DNA of 64,000 nt from Gemmatimonadaceae bacterium (lineage in GTDB: Bacteria; Gemmatimonadota; Gemmatimonadetes; Gemmatimonadales; Gemmatimonadaceae): NCBI GenBank assembly GCA_020852815.1, contig JADZAN010000019.1, positions 1 to 64,000 of the forward strand, written 5' to 3'. Each line of letters starts with the position of its first letter. The stretch's first letter is position 1. The notes below the pieces were generated by a model. That model made no database searches. It was not told the origin of the DNA and worked only from the letters and a program-made list of their open reading frames with translations. Shown one piece after another: positions 9,500-19,253 of the stretch. Both the position numbers and the translations under genes were made by a program.

Positions 9500-11032
9500 C
9501 TAGTGGAATCCTGCCGGCATGGCGACGTCGAGCCCGCCGCGCGACACGAAGCCGGCGGCGGCCGCGATGTCGGTGGACAGGACGCGATCGCGCCCCAGCG
9601 GGGCCACGATCTCGCGGAACGCTGCATGCGCCACCTCGATGGGAGCGCTCGAGCGCAACGGGCGGCGATAGTCGAGCCCCTGCATGGCGCACAGCAGCTC
9701 CACCGCCAGCACATGCCGCACGTTCTGCACGATGCGGCGCAGCTTCACCGCCGCCCCCATCGCCATGGGAACGACATCCTCCTTGCCGCCGTCGGTGGGG
9801 ATCGTGTCGACGCTGGCCGGGTGCGACAGCACCTTGCACTCCGACGTGAGGGCGGCCGCGGTGACCTGGGCCATCATGAAGCCCGAGTTCACGCCGGCGT
9901 CGCTCGTGAGGAAGGGAGGCAACCCCTGGTTGAGGTCGGGATGCACGAGGCGATCGATGCGACGTTCCGACATCGTGGCCAGGTTGGTCAGCGCGATGGC
10001 CAGGAAGTCGCACGCCATCGCCACCGACTGCCCGTGGAAGTTGCCACCGCTGATCATCTCGCCATCCTCGAACACCAGCGGGTTGTCGGTCGCGGCATTC
10101 AACTCCCGACCGATGACGCCGTCGGCGAAGTCGAGCGCGTCGAGCACCGGCCCGTGCACCTGCGGGATGCAGCGCAGCGCGTACGCGTCCTGCACGCGCG
10201 GGTCGTTGAGGCGATGCGACTCGCGAATCTCGCTGTCGTTCAGCAGCGCCCGCAACAGCGCCGCCGAGCGGACCTGTCCATGCTGGCCACGCACCTCGTG
10301 GATGCGGGCATCGAAGGCGACAGGGGTGCCTAACAACGCCTCGAGCGTTGCCGACGCCGCCACGTGCGCCGCACGCCAGAGCGTGCGCGCCTCGTGCAGG
10401 GCGAGCGCGGCCAGCGCCGTGTGCGCCTGCGTCCCGTTCACCAGCGCGAGCCCTTCCTTGGGTTGCAGCGTGACCGGCGAAAGTCCGTGCGCCGCCAGCA
10501 CCAACGCGGCGGGGCGCTCGACCCCCTCGGCGTCAATCAGCGTGCCCTCTCCAATGAGCCCCAGCGCGAGGTGCGAGAGTGGCGCCAGGTCGCCCGACGC
10601 ACCAACGCTCCCCTGCTCCGGGATGGGGGGATGGAGCCCGGCGTTCAGCATCGCCAGCAACTGCTCGACGACGCTGGCACGAATGCCGGAGCACCCCTTG
10701 GCCAGGCAGTTGGCGCGCAGGAGCATCATCCCCCGCACCTCCGCCTCGCTCAACCGCGGGCCAACGCCCACGGAATGCGAGCGAATCAGGTTCACCTGCA
10801 GTTCGGCGAGCCGGTCGGGCGGGATCGCCACGTCCGAGAGCTTGCCGAAACCGGTGGTGATGCCGTAGACCACGTCGTTGCGCGCGACGATGCCGTCCAC
10901 GATCTCGCGCACGCGGTCGAGGCGCTCGCGCGCGTCGGTGGCGAGCGACACGCGGGTGCGGTTGCGGGCGACGGCCACGACGTCGGCCACGGCAAGGGAG
11001 CGCCCGTCGAGGATCACCTGGGGGGATGTCAT
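9500..11032 (-). CDS. hutH: Histidine ammonia-lyase
   Basis: HutH removes ammonia from L-histidine to give trans-urocanate, the first step of the pathway. The protein of 510 residues has the normal length. The Ala145-Ser146-Gly147 triad ([14 protein letters not shown]) forms the MIO electrophile, and the catalytic Tyr56 sits in VYGITTGFG. The frame continues upstream to 11260 but would run into lptD, so ATG 11032 ([10 protein letters not shown]) is preferred. The gap to lptD is only 37 bases and shows no terminator, so hut transcription may depend partly on the upstream envelope genes. Confidence 0.96.
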   Translation of the reverse strand: MTSPQVILDGRSLAVADVVAVARNRTRVSLATDARERLDRVREIVDGIVARNDVVYGITTGFGKLSDVAIPPDRLAELQVNLIRSHSVGVGPRLSEAEVRGMMLLRANCLAKGCSGIRASVVEQLLAMLNAGLHPPIPEQGSVGASGDLAPLSHLALGLIGEGTLIDAEGVERPAALVLAAHGLSPVTLQPKEGLALVNGTQAHTALAALALHEARTLWRAAHVAASATLEALLGTPVAFDARIHEVRGQHGQVRSAALLRALLNDSEIRESHRLNDPRVQDAYALRCIPQVHGPVLDALDFADGVIGRELNAATDNPLVFEDGEMISGGNFHGQSVAMACDFLAIALTNLATMSERRIDRLVHPDLNQGLPPFLTSDAGVNSGFMMAQVTAAALTSECKVLSHPASVDTIPTDGGKEDVVPMAMGAAVKLRRIVQNVRHVLAVELLCAMQGLDYRRPLRSSAPIEVAHAAFREIVAPLGRDRVLSTDIAAAAGFVSRGGLDVAMPAGFH

Positions 11033-11069
11033 GCGCGCAAGTTCAATCGAGCCCCGAGCGCTCGCAACC

Positions 11070-14000
11070 CTACTGCACCGAGCGATTGCCGGTGTACCCA
11101 CGCGGGAACTGCGGGCGGTCGTAGTTGAACTTGAGGTCGGGCTGCGCCTTGAGGGCGATGAAGAAGTTGAACGAGAAGTTGCCGTTGGGTGAGCGCGAGA
11201 AGGCGAAGATCGCGTCCCAGTCGTGCAGCTCGCGCTGCAGCGAGACCACGTGCGAGGCAAACTCGTTGCGCTGCACGTCGTAGGTGGTCTGCCACTGTGC
11301 CCCCCACTTCTCCGTCACGTGGAACGACATCCTCCCCTGGATGCTCGACTGCGGCGGCGTGCGGAAGAAGGTCCCGCCGCGCGTGGTGCTCTCGTACGGA
11401 TTGGTCACCGACCCCGACGTCTGTTGCTGGCGTACGCAGGCGTCGTACGACAGCGGGTTGAGCAGGCGGTACTGCTCGCAAACGATGGTGGGGTCGAGCG
11501 ATTGCACGTTGCTCCCGACGGGGGGGCGCTGGCGCGAGGCGCTGTACGAGAGGTCCACTCTCCACCCCTGCCCGCTGGGGATCTGCATGGTGGCCTGGTT
11601 CACGCTCCCCTGGATGGGGCGGTTGGCGACCATTCCCCCCATCCCGCCCATCCCGCCCCCCTGGCGCTGCGGCGTCCCCCCCTGCTGCCCCTGCCCCCCC
11701 TGCGCCTGCCGACGCTGGTTCTCGTCGAGCATCCGTATCCCCAGCATGCGCCCCATGGCGCGGACCAGCGGCGAGTTGGCGTCCAGCGCCAACGTCCCGC
11801 GAATCCCTTCCCGGTACGGCTTGAAGACCGCCGTGTCCGACACGGGATCGCCCTGGAAGAGCGAGTACGACACGCCGAGGTCGAAGCCGGGGAGGAGGTC
11901 GGAGCGCGCCGTGTAGTCGAACGTACGGTTGTTGAGCCCTGTCCCGCCGCTCGACTTGCGCGCCCGCACGAAGTCGTACGACAGCGTGGTGAAGGTGAGC
12001 GACAGGAGCTTGATCTTCTTCGAGTCGTCCGGCCCCACGCCACCGCTCGAGCCGGTGGGCCCTAACCCGCCAATGCCGCTCGGCGCCCCGCCCAGTCGCG
12101 CGCTGTCGCTGCGCGCCGAATCGGCCCCGGGGGGCGCCGACTCGTCGCGCGGCCTCCCCTTGAGCTTGGCCTCGAAGACGGTGGAGAGTCCCAGGGAGAT
12201 GGTGTTCTGCTCGTTGTTGCCGAGGTACCCCTGCGCGATGTCGCCCATCGCCGCGAGGAACTCGTTGCTCACGTTCCCTTTCGGCGTGTAGGCGAACTGC
12301 AGGTTGGGCTCGATGGAGTGACGGATCGCCGCGACGGGGCCAAAGCCGGGAAAGAAGCGATAGAGCTTGGGGCCGAGCGAAATGCCGTAGCTGGGGCGCA
12401 TCGACTGCGCGAGGAACTTCCCGCCCGTGCGCTCGGTGCGCACCACGAGGGGCGAGCGTCCATCGACCTTCTGGAACGAGATCGACGGCGAGAGGTTGAG
12501 CGACCCCTGGAAGAACGAGGGGAGATTGAAGCCCGTATCCCAGTCGAGCCCCGTCACGTAGTCGCGCGAGTAGACGCGCTCGACCTTGGAAGCGGTGTCG
12601 TTGACGTTGGTGTAAATCGTGCGCCGCTGCGGGAAGTCGTTGAGTTGGTCCCTGATCTTGATCGAGTTGCGCCAGTTGAAGCCAAAGATCTGCAGCGGCG
12701 TGTCGAAGCTGATCGACGAGTTGCGCGTGTTGCGGCGGATCTTGAGCGAGTCGAGCGCCCCCGTGAGCGAGTCGCGCACGTAGCGATACGCGAAGTCGCC
12801 CACCTGGTCGAGATCGAAGCTCTGGGCGTTGGAGATCTGGAGCCCGGGCGACCAGGTGAAGTTCTCGCCGATCTTGATGGGTTTGGTGGTGATGCCGAGC
12901 GTTGGGAAGTCGCGATCGAGCTGGTTGCGCCCCGGATACTGTGTCTGGCTGCCACCCAGGCTCAACGTCACCGGGCCACGCCCCGTCGAGAAGTTCATCG
13001 ACGACCGGATGGTCTGCAGCGCCTGCGCCGGGTTGAAGGAGATGTTGCGCTGGATGACGGTGTTGGTGGAATAGTTGAACGTGGCGTTCAACTTGGTGCG
13101 CTGCGAGAACGCCTGGTTGTGCTGCAGCGAGTACACGGTGTTGGTGGCACCGCTGCGCAGGTACTGGTAGGAGAGCCCGAGGCGTCCATCGATGAAGCGG
13201 TCGCGCCAGCGGTATTGCGACTCCCCCAGGACGCGCACGTACCCCGGGTCACCCGTGGTCCCGCGGGCGTCGCTGCGCCAGTCGAACGAGAGCTTGGCGT
13301 CGACGTAATCGTTGAGCGCGAAGTAGTAGCCGATGTCCTCCACGGTGCGCCGCATGAAGGCGCTCTGCCGGAAGATCTGGTTGAAGCCCAGGCGCGGCGC
13401 GAGAATCCCGCTGCGTCGCCCCGGACGCATGTCCTGGAAGACGAACGGGAGCCACATCACGGGGATGTCGGCGATGTACAGCACCGCCGGGCGCGCCACC
13501 ATCACGTTCTTCGACACGAGCTTGAGCTCGCGCGCCGCAAAGTGGTAGTGCGGCTCCAACTCTTCGCAGCTCGTGAGCCAGCCGTCTTTGGCATAGAACG
13601 CCGACTGCCCGTTGTCGGTCGAGTCGCCCTTGAAGGCCGCGGTGTTGCCGTGCACGATCCAGCGCTGCCCGCTTTCCACCGACGTGGTCACGTCGCGCAC
13701 CACGCCGCGCCGGTTGGTGACGTCGTAGCGAATGCTCCCCAGCGCCAGGATGTCATCCTGCCCCTGCGACGGGTCGCGCAACAGGAGCGTGTCGCCGCGC
13801 GCGATCACGACGTTGGTCGAATCGTTGAACTGGATGGTGTCGCCCACGAGCGTGGCGGAGTCGCGCTGCACCGCGGCGCGTTTCCCCACCAGGTTCATCG
13901 TGTGCTCCTGCGCCTTGAAGACGACGTTCTTCCCCTGGTAGCGCATGACGCTGTACCCCTTGCGCTGCAGGAGGGCCGAGATCACCGAGTCAGGCTCCCC

Positions 14001-14402
14001 CCACTCCACCTGCAATCGCACTTTGGCAGAGTCGAGCCCTCCGCGGCCGATCGACTCCCGGCGGCGCGCCTGCTCCTCCGCGGAGACGATCGAGTCGGCG
14101 ATCGCGCGGGCGCGGATCGTGTCCCGGCCGGCGCGCGCACGTCCGATCGAGTCGGCGCGCACGCGCAGCAGCGAGTCGGCAATAACCTTGGCCAGCGAGT
14201 CGGCCTTGGATGGAGGGGGCGCCTTGGGCGGGGGCTGCTGTCGCGGCGGTTGCTGTTGAGCGTGCACGGCGCTCTTCGGTGGCACGAGCGCCAGCCCGAT
14301 CGCCAGCACGAAGGCCAGTGCGCGTCGCCAGGCACCGCCCGCCCTCACGGCACCGCCCGGCGTCACGGCACCGCCCGCCGGCGCGCCACCGCTCGCGATC
14401 AC
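11070..14402 (-). CDS. lptD: LPS-assembly protein LptD (OstA-type outer-membrane beta-barrel)
   Basis: LptD inserts lipopolysaccharide into the outer leaflet of the outer membrane. The 1,110-residue product has a signal peptide (hydrophobic AFVLAIGLALV, then AVHAQQ). A Pro/Gln and Arg-Ala-Asp-Ser-rich stretch follows. An OstA/LptA-like domain then runs from about residue 150 to 300, ending at WLPFVFQDMRPGRRSGIL, and the remainder is beta-barrel strands rich in aromatic and Arg/Asn residues. A Gly/Gln/Met-rich insert (QGGQGQQGG, GGMGGMGGM) lies near residue 890, probably in a loop. It is longer than E. coli LptD (about 780). The GTG start overlaps the tatC stop as GTGA. Confidence 0.85.
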   Translation of the reverse strand: MIASGGAPAGGAVTPGGAVRAGGAWRRALAFVLAIGLALVPPKSAVHAQQQPPRQQPPPKAPPPSKADSLAKVIADSLLRVRADSIGRARAGRDTIRARAIADSIVSAEEQARRRESIGRGGLDSAKVRLQVEWGEPDSVISALLQRKGYSVMRYQGKNVVFKAQEHTMNLVGKRAAVQRDSATLVGDTIQFNDSTNVVIARGDTLLLRDPSQGQDDILALGSIRYDVTNRRGVVRDVTTSVESGQRWIVHGNTAAFKGDSTDNGQSAFYAKDGWLTSCEELEPHYHFAARELKLVSKNVMVARPAVLYIADIPVMWLPFVFQDMRPGRRSGILAPRLGFNQIFRQSAFMRRTVEDIGYYFALNDYVDAKLSFDWRSDARGTTGDPGYVRVLGESQYRWRDRFIDGRLGLSYQYLRSGATNTVYSLQHNQAFSQRTKLNATFNYSTNTVIQRNISFNPAQALQTIRSSMNFSTGRGPVTLSLGGSQTQYPGRNQLDRDFPTLGITTKPIKIGENFTWSPGLQISNAQSFDLDQVGDFAYRYVRDSLTGALDSLKIRRNTRNSSISFDTPLQIFGFNWRNSIKIRDQLNDFPQRRTIYTNVNDTASKVERVYSRDYVTGLDWDTGFNLPSFFQGSLNLSPSISFQKVDGRSPLVVRTERTGGKFLAQSMRPSYGISLGPKLYRFFPGFGPVAAIRHSIEPNLQFAYTPKGNVSNEFLAAMGDIAQGYLGNNEQNTISLGLSTVFEAKLKGRPRDESAPPGADSARSDSARLGGAPSGIGGLGPTGSSGGVGPDDSKKIKLLSLTFTTLSYDFVRARKSSGGTGLNNRTFDYTARSDLLPGFDLGVSYSLFQGDPVSDTAVFKPYREGIRGTLALDANSPLVRAMGRMLGIRMLDENQRRQAQGGQGQQGGTPQRQGGGMGGMGGMVANRPIQGSVNQATMQIPSGQGWRVDLSYSASRQRPPVGSNVQSLDPTIVCEQYRLLNPLSYDACVRQQQTSGSVTNPYESTTRGGTFFRTPPQSSIQGRMSFHVTEKWGAQWQTTYDVQRNEFASHVVSLQRELHDWDAIFAFSRSPNGNFSFNFFIALKAQPDLKFNYDRPQFPRGYTGNRSVQ

Positions 14403-15190
14403 GCCACCGCCCCCGACGCCGCTTCCTCCGCCAGGCGCGCTTCCTCACGACGCTGCTTGCGCCTGAAGACCACGATCGAGCACACCACGCTCAGCTCGTA
14501 CAGCATGTAGAGCGGGATGGCGATGGCGAAGAGCGAGAAGGGATCCTGCCCCGGCGTGATGAACGCCGCGGCGACCAGGCAGACCACCGTCGCGTGCCGC
14601 CGGAACTTGTTGAGGAACTGCGGCGTCACGATTCCCAGCGCCGTCAGCGCCAACACCGCGATCGGCAACTCGAAGACGGCGCCAAGCACGAGCGACAGCG
14701 AGACGACGAAATCGAAGTACTCGCCCGCCGTGATCATCGGCGTGAGCGAGGCCGTCTGGATGCTGTAGAACATGCGCAGCGTGATCGGGATGATCCCGAA
14801 GAACGCCAGCGAGACCCCGCCCAGGAAGAGCACCGCCCCGAACACGAGCACCGGGATGATGACCTTCTTCTCGTGCTTGTACAGCGCGGGCGAGAGGAAG
14901 CCCCACACCTGCCAGATGATCACCGGCGAGGCAAAGATGGCGCCCAGGGCGAACGCCATGCTCATCGTGATCTTGAAGGGATCGGCCGGGTGCGTGTAGA
15001 CGAGTTGGTGCCCGTTGAGGAACGGGAGGATCGGCCGTTCGAGGATGAGGATGATGTCGAACTTGAGCAGGAGCGAGAAGGCGGCGATGACGCCGGCAAT
15101 CAGCGCCACCAACCCCTTCAGGATGCGCCAGCGCAGTTCCTCGAGGTGATCGAGGAAGGGCATCTCCGAGTGATGTCCGACGTCAGCCAT
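14399..15190 (-). CDS. tatC: Twin-arginine translocase subunit TatC
   Basis: TatC is the receptor subunit of the Tat system, which exports folded proteins across the inner membrane. The 263-residue product begins MADVGHHSEMPFLDHLEELR, with the conserved HLEELR segment, and has about six membrane helices. ATG 15190 is preferred over the GTG at 15220 because it gives a typical N-terminus and has AGGACGG just upstream. tatA/tatB are not in the window. The stop overlaps the lptD start. Confidence 0.93.
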   Translation of the reverse strand: MADVGHHSEMPFLDHLEELRWRILKGLVALIAGVIAAFSLLLKFDIILILERPILPFLNGHQLVYTHPADPFKITMSMAFALGAIFASPVIIWQVWGFLSPALYKHEKKVIIPVLVFGAVLFLGGVSLAFFGIIPITLRMFYSIQTASLTPMITAGEYFDFVVSLSLVLGAVFELPIAVLALTALGIVTPQFLNKFRRHATVVCLVAAAFITPGQDPFSLFAIAIPLYMLYELSVVCSIVVFRRKQRREEARLAEEAASGAVA

Positions 15191-15226
15191 CCGTCCTGTC
15201 TTCCGCTCCCGGCCGGTCACGGCCCT

Positions 15227-15244
15227 CGTGGGGGGCGCCCCACG
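15227..15244. other. Short perfect hairpin between cpoB and tatC
   Basis: CGTGGGG and CCCCACG flank a GGCG loop in the 63-base gap. There is no U-run on either side, so it may act as an RNA stability element rather than a terminator. Confidence 0.4.
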
Positions 15245-15253
15245 TTCGAAACC

Positions 15254-16072
15254 CTAACGATTCGTCCGTAACCACTCGCGGGCGAGGTCGGCCTCGTCGG
15301 ACTGCGGGTACTCCCGCACCACGCGGTCCATCGCCGACCTGGCGTCGGCGCGCTTGCCCTGCCGCGCCATTGAGAGGGCGAGCTTGTACAGCGCCGTGGG
15401 GGCGCGCATGGAGCGAGGGTACCTGGCCACCACCGCGGCAAACGCCGAGTCGGCCGCCGTGCTCGTCCCCTCCGCCGCATACGACTCGGCGATGTTGATC
15501 TGGGCGTCGGGAGCAAGCTCCGAGGTCGGGTACAACCGCAGGAGTTCCTCGAAGCCCGCGCGCGCCGCGGAATAGCTCCCGCGCCGCAGCTGATCATACG
15601 CCAGTTGGTACAATTGGTTCGGTCCCGGCGCCGCCTGGACCGGGGCTACCGCCGAGTCGCCCGGCGCGACCGGGGTCGCCGATGGCACCGGCTGCTGGGC
15701 GCGCGCCTCGAGGTCGGCCCGCAACTCCTGCAGGCGGCGCTGGCTCTGCCCGGTGAGTTCCTGGATCTGGAGCAGCTGCTGCTGGATGGCCCGCATGTCG
15801 CCGCGCGAGTCGCCCTGGAAGCGGGCCAGGCGATCCGACGCGGCTCTGGTCGAGTCGGCCAGCACGCCTAACGCGGCGACCACCGTCGCCACCTGTCGCG
15901 CCCGCGCCGAGTCGGCGCGAGCGGCTTCGGTGCGGAAGTTCAGGATGTCGCCTTGCAGGATGCGCACGTCGTTCCGCGTGGCGAAGCACCCCGCCGTGGC
16001 CACGAGGGCCAGCGGAGCCAGCGCCGTCATCGCGCGAGCGACGCGTCCGGACGTCCGCACCGGGCGCATCAC
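15254..16072 (-). CDS. cpoB: Tol-Pal coordination protein CpoB (YbgF-like) lipoprotein
   Basis: CpoB links Tol-Pal with peptidoglycan synthesis during cell division in E. coli. The 272-residue protein has a lipobox ending at Cys29 (ATAGC), a coiled-coil region rich in Gln and Arg (about 35-125), then TPRs typical of YbgF (LYQLAYDQLRRGSYSAA onward). It ends the tol block. The start may be GTG 16072, which forms a GTGATG overlap with the pal stop, or ATG 16069. Confidence 0.9.
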   Translation of the reverse strand: MMRPVRTSGRVARAMTALAPLALVATAGCFATRNDVRILQGDILNFRTEAARADSARARQVATVVAALGVLADSTRAASDRLARFQGDSRGDMRAIQQQLLQIQELTGQSQRRLQELRADLEARAQQPVPSATPVAPGDSAVAPVQAAPGPNQLYQLAYDQLRRGSYSAARAGFEELLRLYPTSELAPDAQINIAESYAAEGTSTAADSAFAAVVARYPRSMRAPTALYKLALSMARQGKRADARSAMDRVVREYPQSDEADLAREWLRTNR

Positions 16073-16671
16073 TTGGGAGCCACGAGGTTGTCGCCGCCGG
16101 CCACGATCTCGAACTCGGCGCGACGGTTCATGCGATAGGCCTCGTCATTCGACTCGGTGACCGCTGGACGTTCCTCGCCGAACGAGACGATCTCGAGGCG
16201 ACCGCCGTCGATCCCCTGGTCGGAGAGATAGCGCTTGACCGCCGCGGCGCGGCGCTGCCCTAACGCGAGATTGTATTCGTCCGAGCCACGCTCGTCGGTG
16301 TGCCCCGCCACGCGAATGCGCAGGTTGGGGTTGGCGCGGAAGATGGGGAGCTTGGCGTCGAGCGTCGCACGCGCGTCGCCCGAGAGTTCATCCGAGTCGT
16401 ACTCGAAGTAGACCGGCGCGGCCAGCGCGGCCTTGGTCGCGGCGATCGCGCGCTCGTACTCCGCCTTCTTGCGCGCTTCCTCGGCGGCCGTCAGCGAGTC
16501 GGCGCGCCGCTTCTCGGCGAGGGCGATGCTGTCGCGGCAGCGCTGGTCGCAGGTGACCGTGGGCGCCGGGCCGGTGGAAGGCGGGGTCGTCGTCTGCGGC
16601 TTCTTGCGGCAGGCCGAGATGGCGACGAGGGCGAAGACCGAGAGTGCGAGAACGCGAGAGGTACGAGTCAT
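16069..16671 (-). CDS. pal: Peptidoglycan-associated lipoprotein Pal
   Basis: Pal anchors the outer membrane to peptidoglycan and binds TolB. The product of 200 residues has a lipobox with Cys21 (AISAC), a charged helical linker and an OmpA-like C-terminal domain (VYFEYDSDEL, then GHTDERGSDEYNLALGQRRA). The ATG at 16671 is preceded by AGGA. The frame is open upstream, but that part lies inside tolB and shows no signal peptide. Confidence 0.96.
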   Translation of the reverse strand: MTRTSRVLALSVFALVAISACRKKPQTTTPPSTGPAPTVTCDQRCRDSIALAEKRRADSLTAAEEARKKAEYERAIAATKAALAAPVYFEYDSDELSGDARATLDAKLPIFRANPNLRIRVAGHTDERGSDEYNLALGQRRAAAVKRYLSDQGIDGGRLEIVSFGEERPAVTESNDEAYRMNRRAEFEIVAGGDNLVAPK

Positions 16672-16712
16672 GACGATTCCTGTCCGCTGGGCTGGGGGGT
16701 GGGGTGTGGGGT

Positions 16713-18077
16713 TCAGCGAGTGCGTTGCAACAGGGGCGACCAGGCGCCAAAGCGCGCCCCGGCAGGTGCATGCGTCAGTTGGCGTACGGTGTTCGATTCC
16801 ACGTCGAGGATCCACAGCTGCTTGGAGCCACCGCGATCGGACGTGAAGACCAGGTGCCGCGAGTCGGGAGCGAATGACGGCTGCTCGTTCACCCCTTCGC
16901 TCGTGTGGCGCTTGATCACGCGATCGCGCAGCGAGATCGTCATCACCTGCATGCGCCCGCCAACCTGTGCTTCGAAGGCGATGAGACGCCCGTCGGAAGC
17001 CCAATCCGGATTAGCCCGGTACGGCTGGTCGACGTAGTCGCGCGTCAAGAGATCCGCATTGGTCCCGTCGGCGTCGGAAATATACACCTCGGGATGCCCC
17101 AGCCTCCCCGATGTGAACGCGAGGCGTCGCCCATCGGGCGAGAAGCTCGGCTGCGTGTTGTCGCTCCCGCGTCCCACGGTGATCCGGCGCGCCGGTTCGC
17201 TCCCGAACGCGTTGGTGGCGTAGAGATCGGTCCCCGACTCCGCGCCGTGTGCGTAGGCCAGCGTGCTGCCGTCGGGTGAGAAGGCAGGCGTCATGTTGAG
17301 ACCGGCGCGCGTCGCCAACGTGCGCGTGGCGCCGCCCAGTTCGCGAATCACGATCTGCTGCCCCGTCGTCCCCATCGTCATGTAGGCGAAGTGCGACCCG
17401 CGCGGATGCCACGCGGGCGACATCGCGGTGACCGCGGGGGTGAGCGCGAGCGCGTTCGCGCCGTCGCTATCCACCTGGAAGACGCGCCCGCCGCTCACGT
17501 ACAGGATGCGCGTCGCGGCAACCCCGCGCACGCCGGTGATCCACTGCTCGATCTCGTCGGCCACGGCGTGAAGGGCAAGGCGCCAATCGGCGGAGAGCGC
17601 ACCGGCCGGGAGCGGGAAGGCCTTGCTGCGCTCCACGACCCCCTTCCCCGCGTTATGCACCGCGACCTGCAGTCCCATCGACGTCTGCGTCACCTGCACC
17701 AGCGCCACCGCTCCCAGTCGCGTGAACAGCGCGTAGTTGGGCTTTTGCGTCCCGTTCCCCAGGGGAGGGACTGCCGAGGGCTCGAGCGCGACCACGTCGA
17801 TGCGGTCGCCGTACTGGAAGTCGCGCTGCAGGATGGCGCGAATGGAGTCGCCCGCCGTTCCCCCGACTGGGAGGACGAGGACTCCGGGGCGCGCTCCTTG
17901 ATAGACGAGACCGATGCGGACACCCGTGACCGTCGTGTCCTGCGCCTGCAGCGGTTCACGCGCCAACGCGACGAGCGCGAGCGCGACGCACGCGCGACGC
18001 GCGGCAGGCGCGACGCGCGCGGCGGTGATGGACGGGGACAAATCGAGAGAACGCGCGCAGCGGCGCAGCAATGACAT
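16713..18077 (-). CDS. tolB: Tol-Pal periplasmic beta-propeller protein TolB
   Basis: TolB is the periplasmic partner that shuttles between Pal and TolA. The 454-residue protein has a signal peptide (hydrophobic ACVALALVALA, then QAQD). An N-terminal TolB domain (about 47-190) is followed by repeated WD40-like PD40 blades with the SPDG motif (FSPDGSTLAYA, FSPDGRRLAFTS, FAPDSRHLVFTS). The start ATG overlaps the tolA stop by one base. Confidence 0.95.
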   Translation of the reverse strand: MSLLRRCARSLDLSPSITAARVAPAARRACVALALVALAREPLQAQDTTVTGVRIGLVYQGARPGVLVLPVGGTAGDSIRAILQRDFQYGDRIDVVALEPSAVPPLGNGTQKPNYALFTRLGAVALVQVTQTSMGLQVAVHNAGKGVVERSKAFPLPAGALSADWRLALHAVADEIEQWITGVRGVAATRILYVSGGRVFQVDSDGANALALTPAVTAMSPAWHPRGSHFAYMTMGTTGQQIVIRELGGATRTLATRAGLNMTPAFSPDGSTLAYAHGAESGTDLYATNAFGSEPARRITVGRGSDNTQPSFSPDGRRLAFTSGRLGHPEVYISDADGTNADLLTRDYVDQPYRANPDWASDGRLIAFEAQVGGRMQVMTISLRDRVIKRHTSEGVNEQPSFAPDSRHLVFTSDRGGSKQLWILDVESNTVRQLTHAPAGARFGAWSPLLQRTR

Positions 18078-18802
18078 CAGCGGATGAGTTGCGGATCGAA
18101 GCTGAAAATAACCGTCAGCACGTCGTCCCTGAATCCGTCCGGGAGCGGACCGAACGAACCGGAGCGCCCGGCCGCCTCGACGGCCCCCTGCGCCTCGAGG
18201 TCGAACTCGTAGGAGCCCGATCGCTTGCGAAAGGCGAAGCCGGTGATGCTCCCATCGCGACGCACGAGGAAGAGCACTTCGGCCACCAGCGCCTGCCCCG
18301 CGCGCGGCTTGAAGCGCAGCGCGATCTGGCGGACGATGTTCTCCAGGTAACCCGGATAGGGAAATGGGATCCCCTGCACCGAAACGTTGGCGACGTCGGC
18401 CCCCTTGCCCCCTTCGGGGCCGCCGCCGGCCTTGGGCGCCGCCGTGGTGCGCGACTTCACCTCCTTGGCGTTAGGCACCGGTGTCGACTTGGGGGCAACG
18501 GAGGTCTTGCGCGGCGCCTTCTTCACGGGGACCGGGGTCTCGTCAGGCGACACGGCGCGCTTGGGCGGCGTTGCCTCGGGTGCGGCGGCGGGCGCGTCTT
18601 CGGCCACTTGCCCGATGGCGCGTGGCCCCGCCGGTGCCGCGATCAGATCCACCTGGTACACCGGCGGCAGCGCGACCACGTGTTCGCGCGCGAACCAGAT
18701 CGCGAGCGCAACGAGCGAGCCGTGCAGCAACACACTCAGCGTTGCCGGGAGCCCGAGCCCGCGCCGCGTCGCGCGCAGCGACGCGGCCGAGTGGGCCGTC
18801 AC
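18077..18802 (-). CDS. tolA: TolA/TonB-like energy-transducing protein
   Basis: TolA spans the periplasm and passes energy from TolQR to TolB-Pal. The chosen GTG at 18802 gives 241 residues and has GGGGGGCGAG upstream; the frame stays open further upstream but overlaps tolR. One membrane helix (LSVLLHGSLVALAIWFA) is followed by YQVDLIAAP. A Pro/Lys/Ala-rich linker of about 80 residues comes next, then a TonB-like C-terminal domain (PYPGYLENIVRQIALRF onward). The linker is much shorter than in E. coli TolA. Confidence 0.88.
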   Translation of the reverse strand: MTAHSAASLRATRRGLGLPATLSVLLHGSLVALAIWFAREHVVALPPVYQVDLIAAPAGPRAIGQVAEDAPAAAPEATPPKRAVSPDETPVPVKKAPRKTSVAPKSTPVPNAKEVKSRTTAAPKAGGGPEGGKGADVANVSVQGIPFPYPGYLENIVRQIALRFKPRAGQALVAEVLFLVRRDGSITGFAFRKRSGSYEFDLEAQGAVEAAGRSGSFGPLPDGFRDDVLTVIFSFDPQLIR

Positions 18803-18839
18803 GACCTCGCCCCCCGACTCGTGGTGCGCACGACGCCGC

Positions 18840-19247
18840 TCACGGCTTCTCCGGCTCGACGACCATCCCCACGCCACTCGTCCCCGCCTTGATCATCACC
18901 CCCAGGACGCGCGCCACCGCGCCATAGGGAACGGCGGCGTCGGCCCGCAGGTACACGCCGCGCTTTCCGCGCTGTTCCGAAAGCGCCGTGTAGGCGGCGC
19001 TGAACTCCTGAAAGGTCATCTGCGTCTCGTCGACGAAGACGCTTCCCTTGCGATCGATCGTCACCACCAGCCCGCTCTTGGGCTCGAGCGCCCGCGCCTC
19101 ACCCTTGGGGAGCTGCACATCCACACCGCCCTGCAGCATCGGCGCCGTGATCATGAAGATCACGAGGAGGAGCATCATCACGTCGATGAGGCTCACCACG
19201 TTGATCTCCGCGTTGAGCGGCGTGCGCTCCCGTCGGCGGCGCCCCAT
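18840..19247 (-). CDS. tolR: Biopolymer transport protein TolR (ExbD family)
   Basis: TolR forms the proton-driven motor with TolQ. The product is 135 residues with one N-terminal membrane helix holding the essential Asp22 (INVVSLIDVMMLLLVIF). A periplasmic ExbD domain follows, ending GTSGVGMVVEPEKP. It lies 6 bases after tolQ. ExbD and TolR cannot be split on sequence alone; the neighbours decide for TolR. Confidence 0.94.
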   Translation of the reverse strand: MGRRRRERTPLNAEINVVSLIDVMMLLLVIFMITAPMLQGGVDVQLPKGEARALEPKSGLVVTIDRKGSVFVDETQMTFQEFSAAYTALSEQRGKRGVYLRADAAVPYGAVARVLGVMIKAGTSGVGMVVEPEKP

Positions 19248-19253
19248 GGCAGG

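Noticed and set aside
9403-9714. N-terminal extension of HutU to 9714
   Set aside because: It overlaps hutH, is unlike urocanase, and ATG 9402 gives the normal length.
11033-11260. N-terminal extension of HutH to 11260
   Set aside because: It would lie inside lptD; the family start is at 11032.
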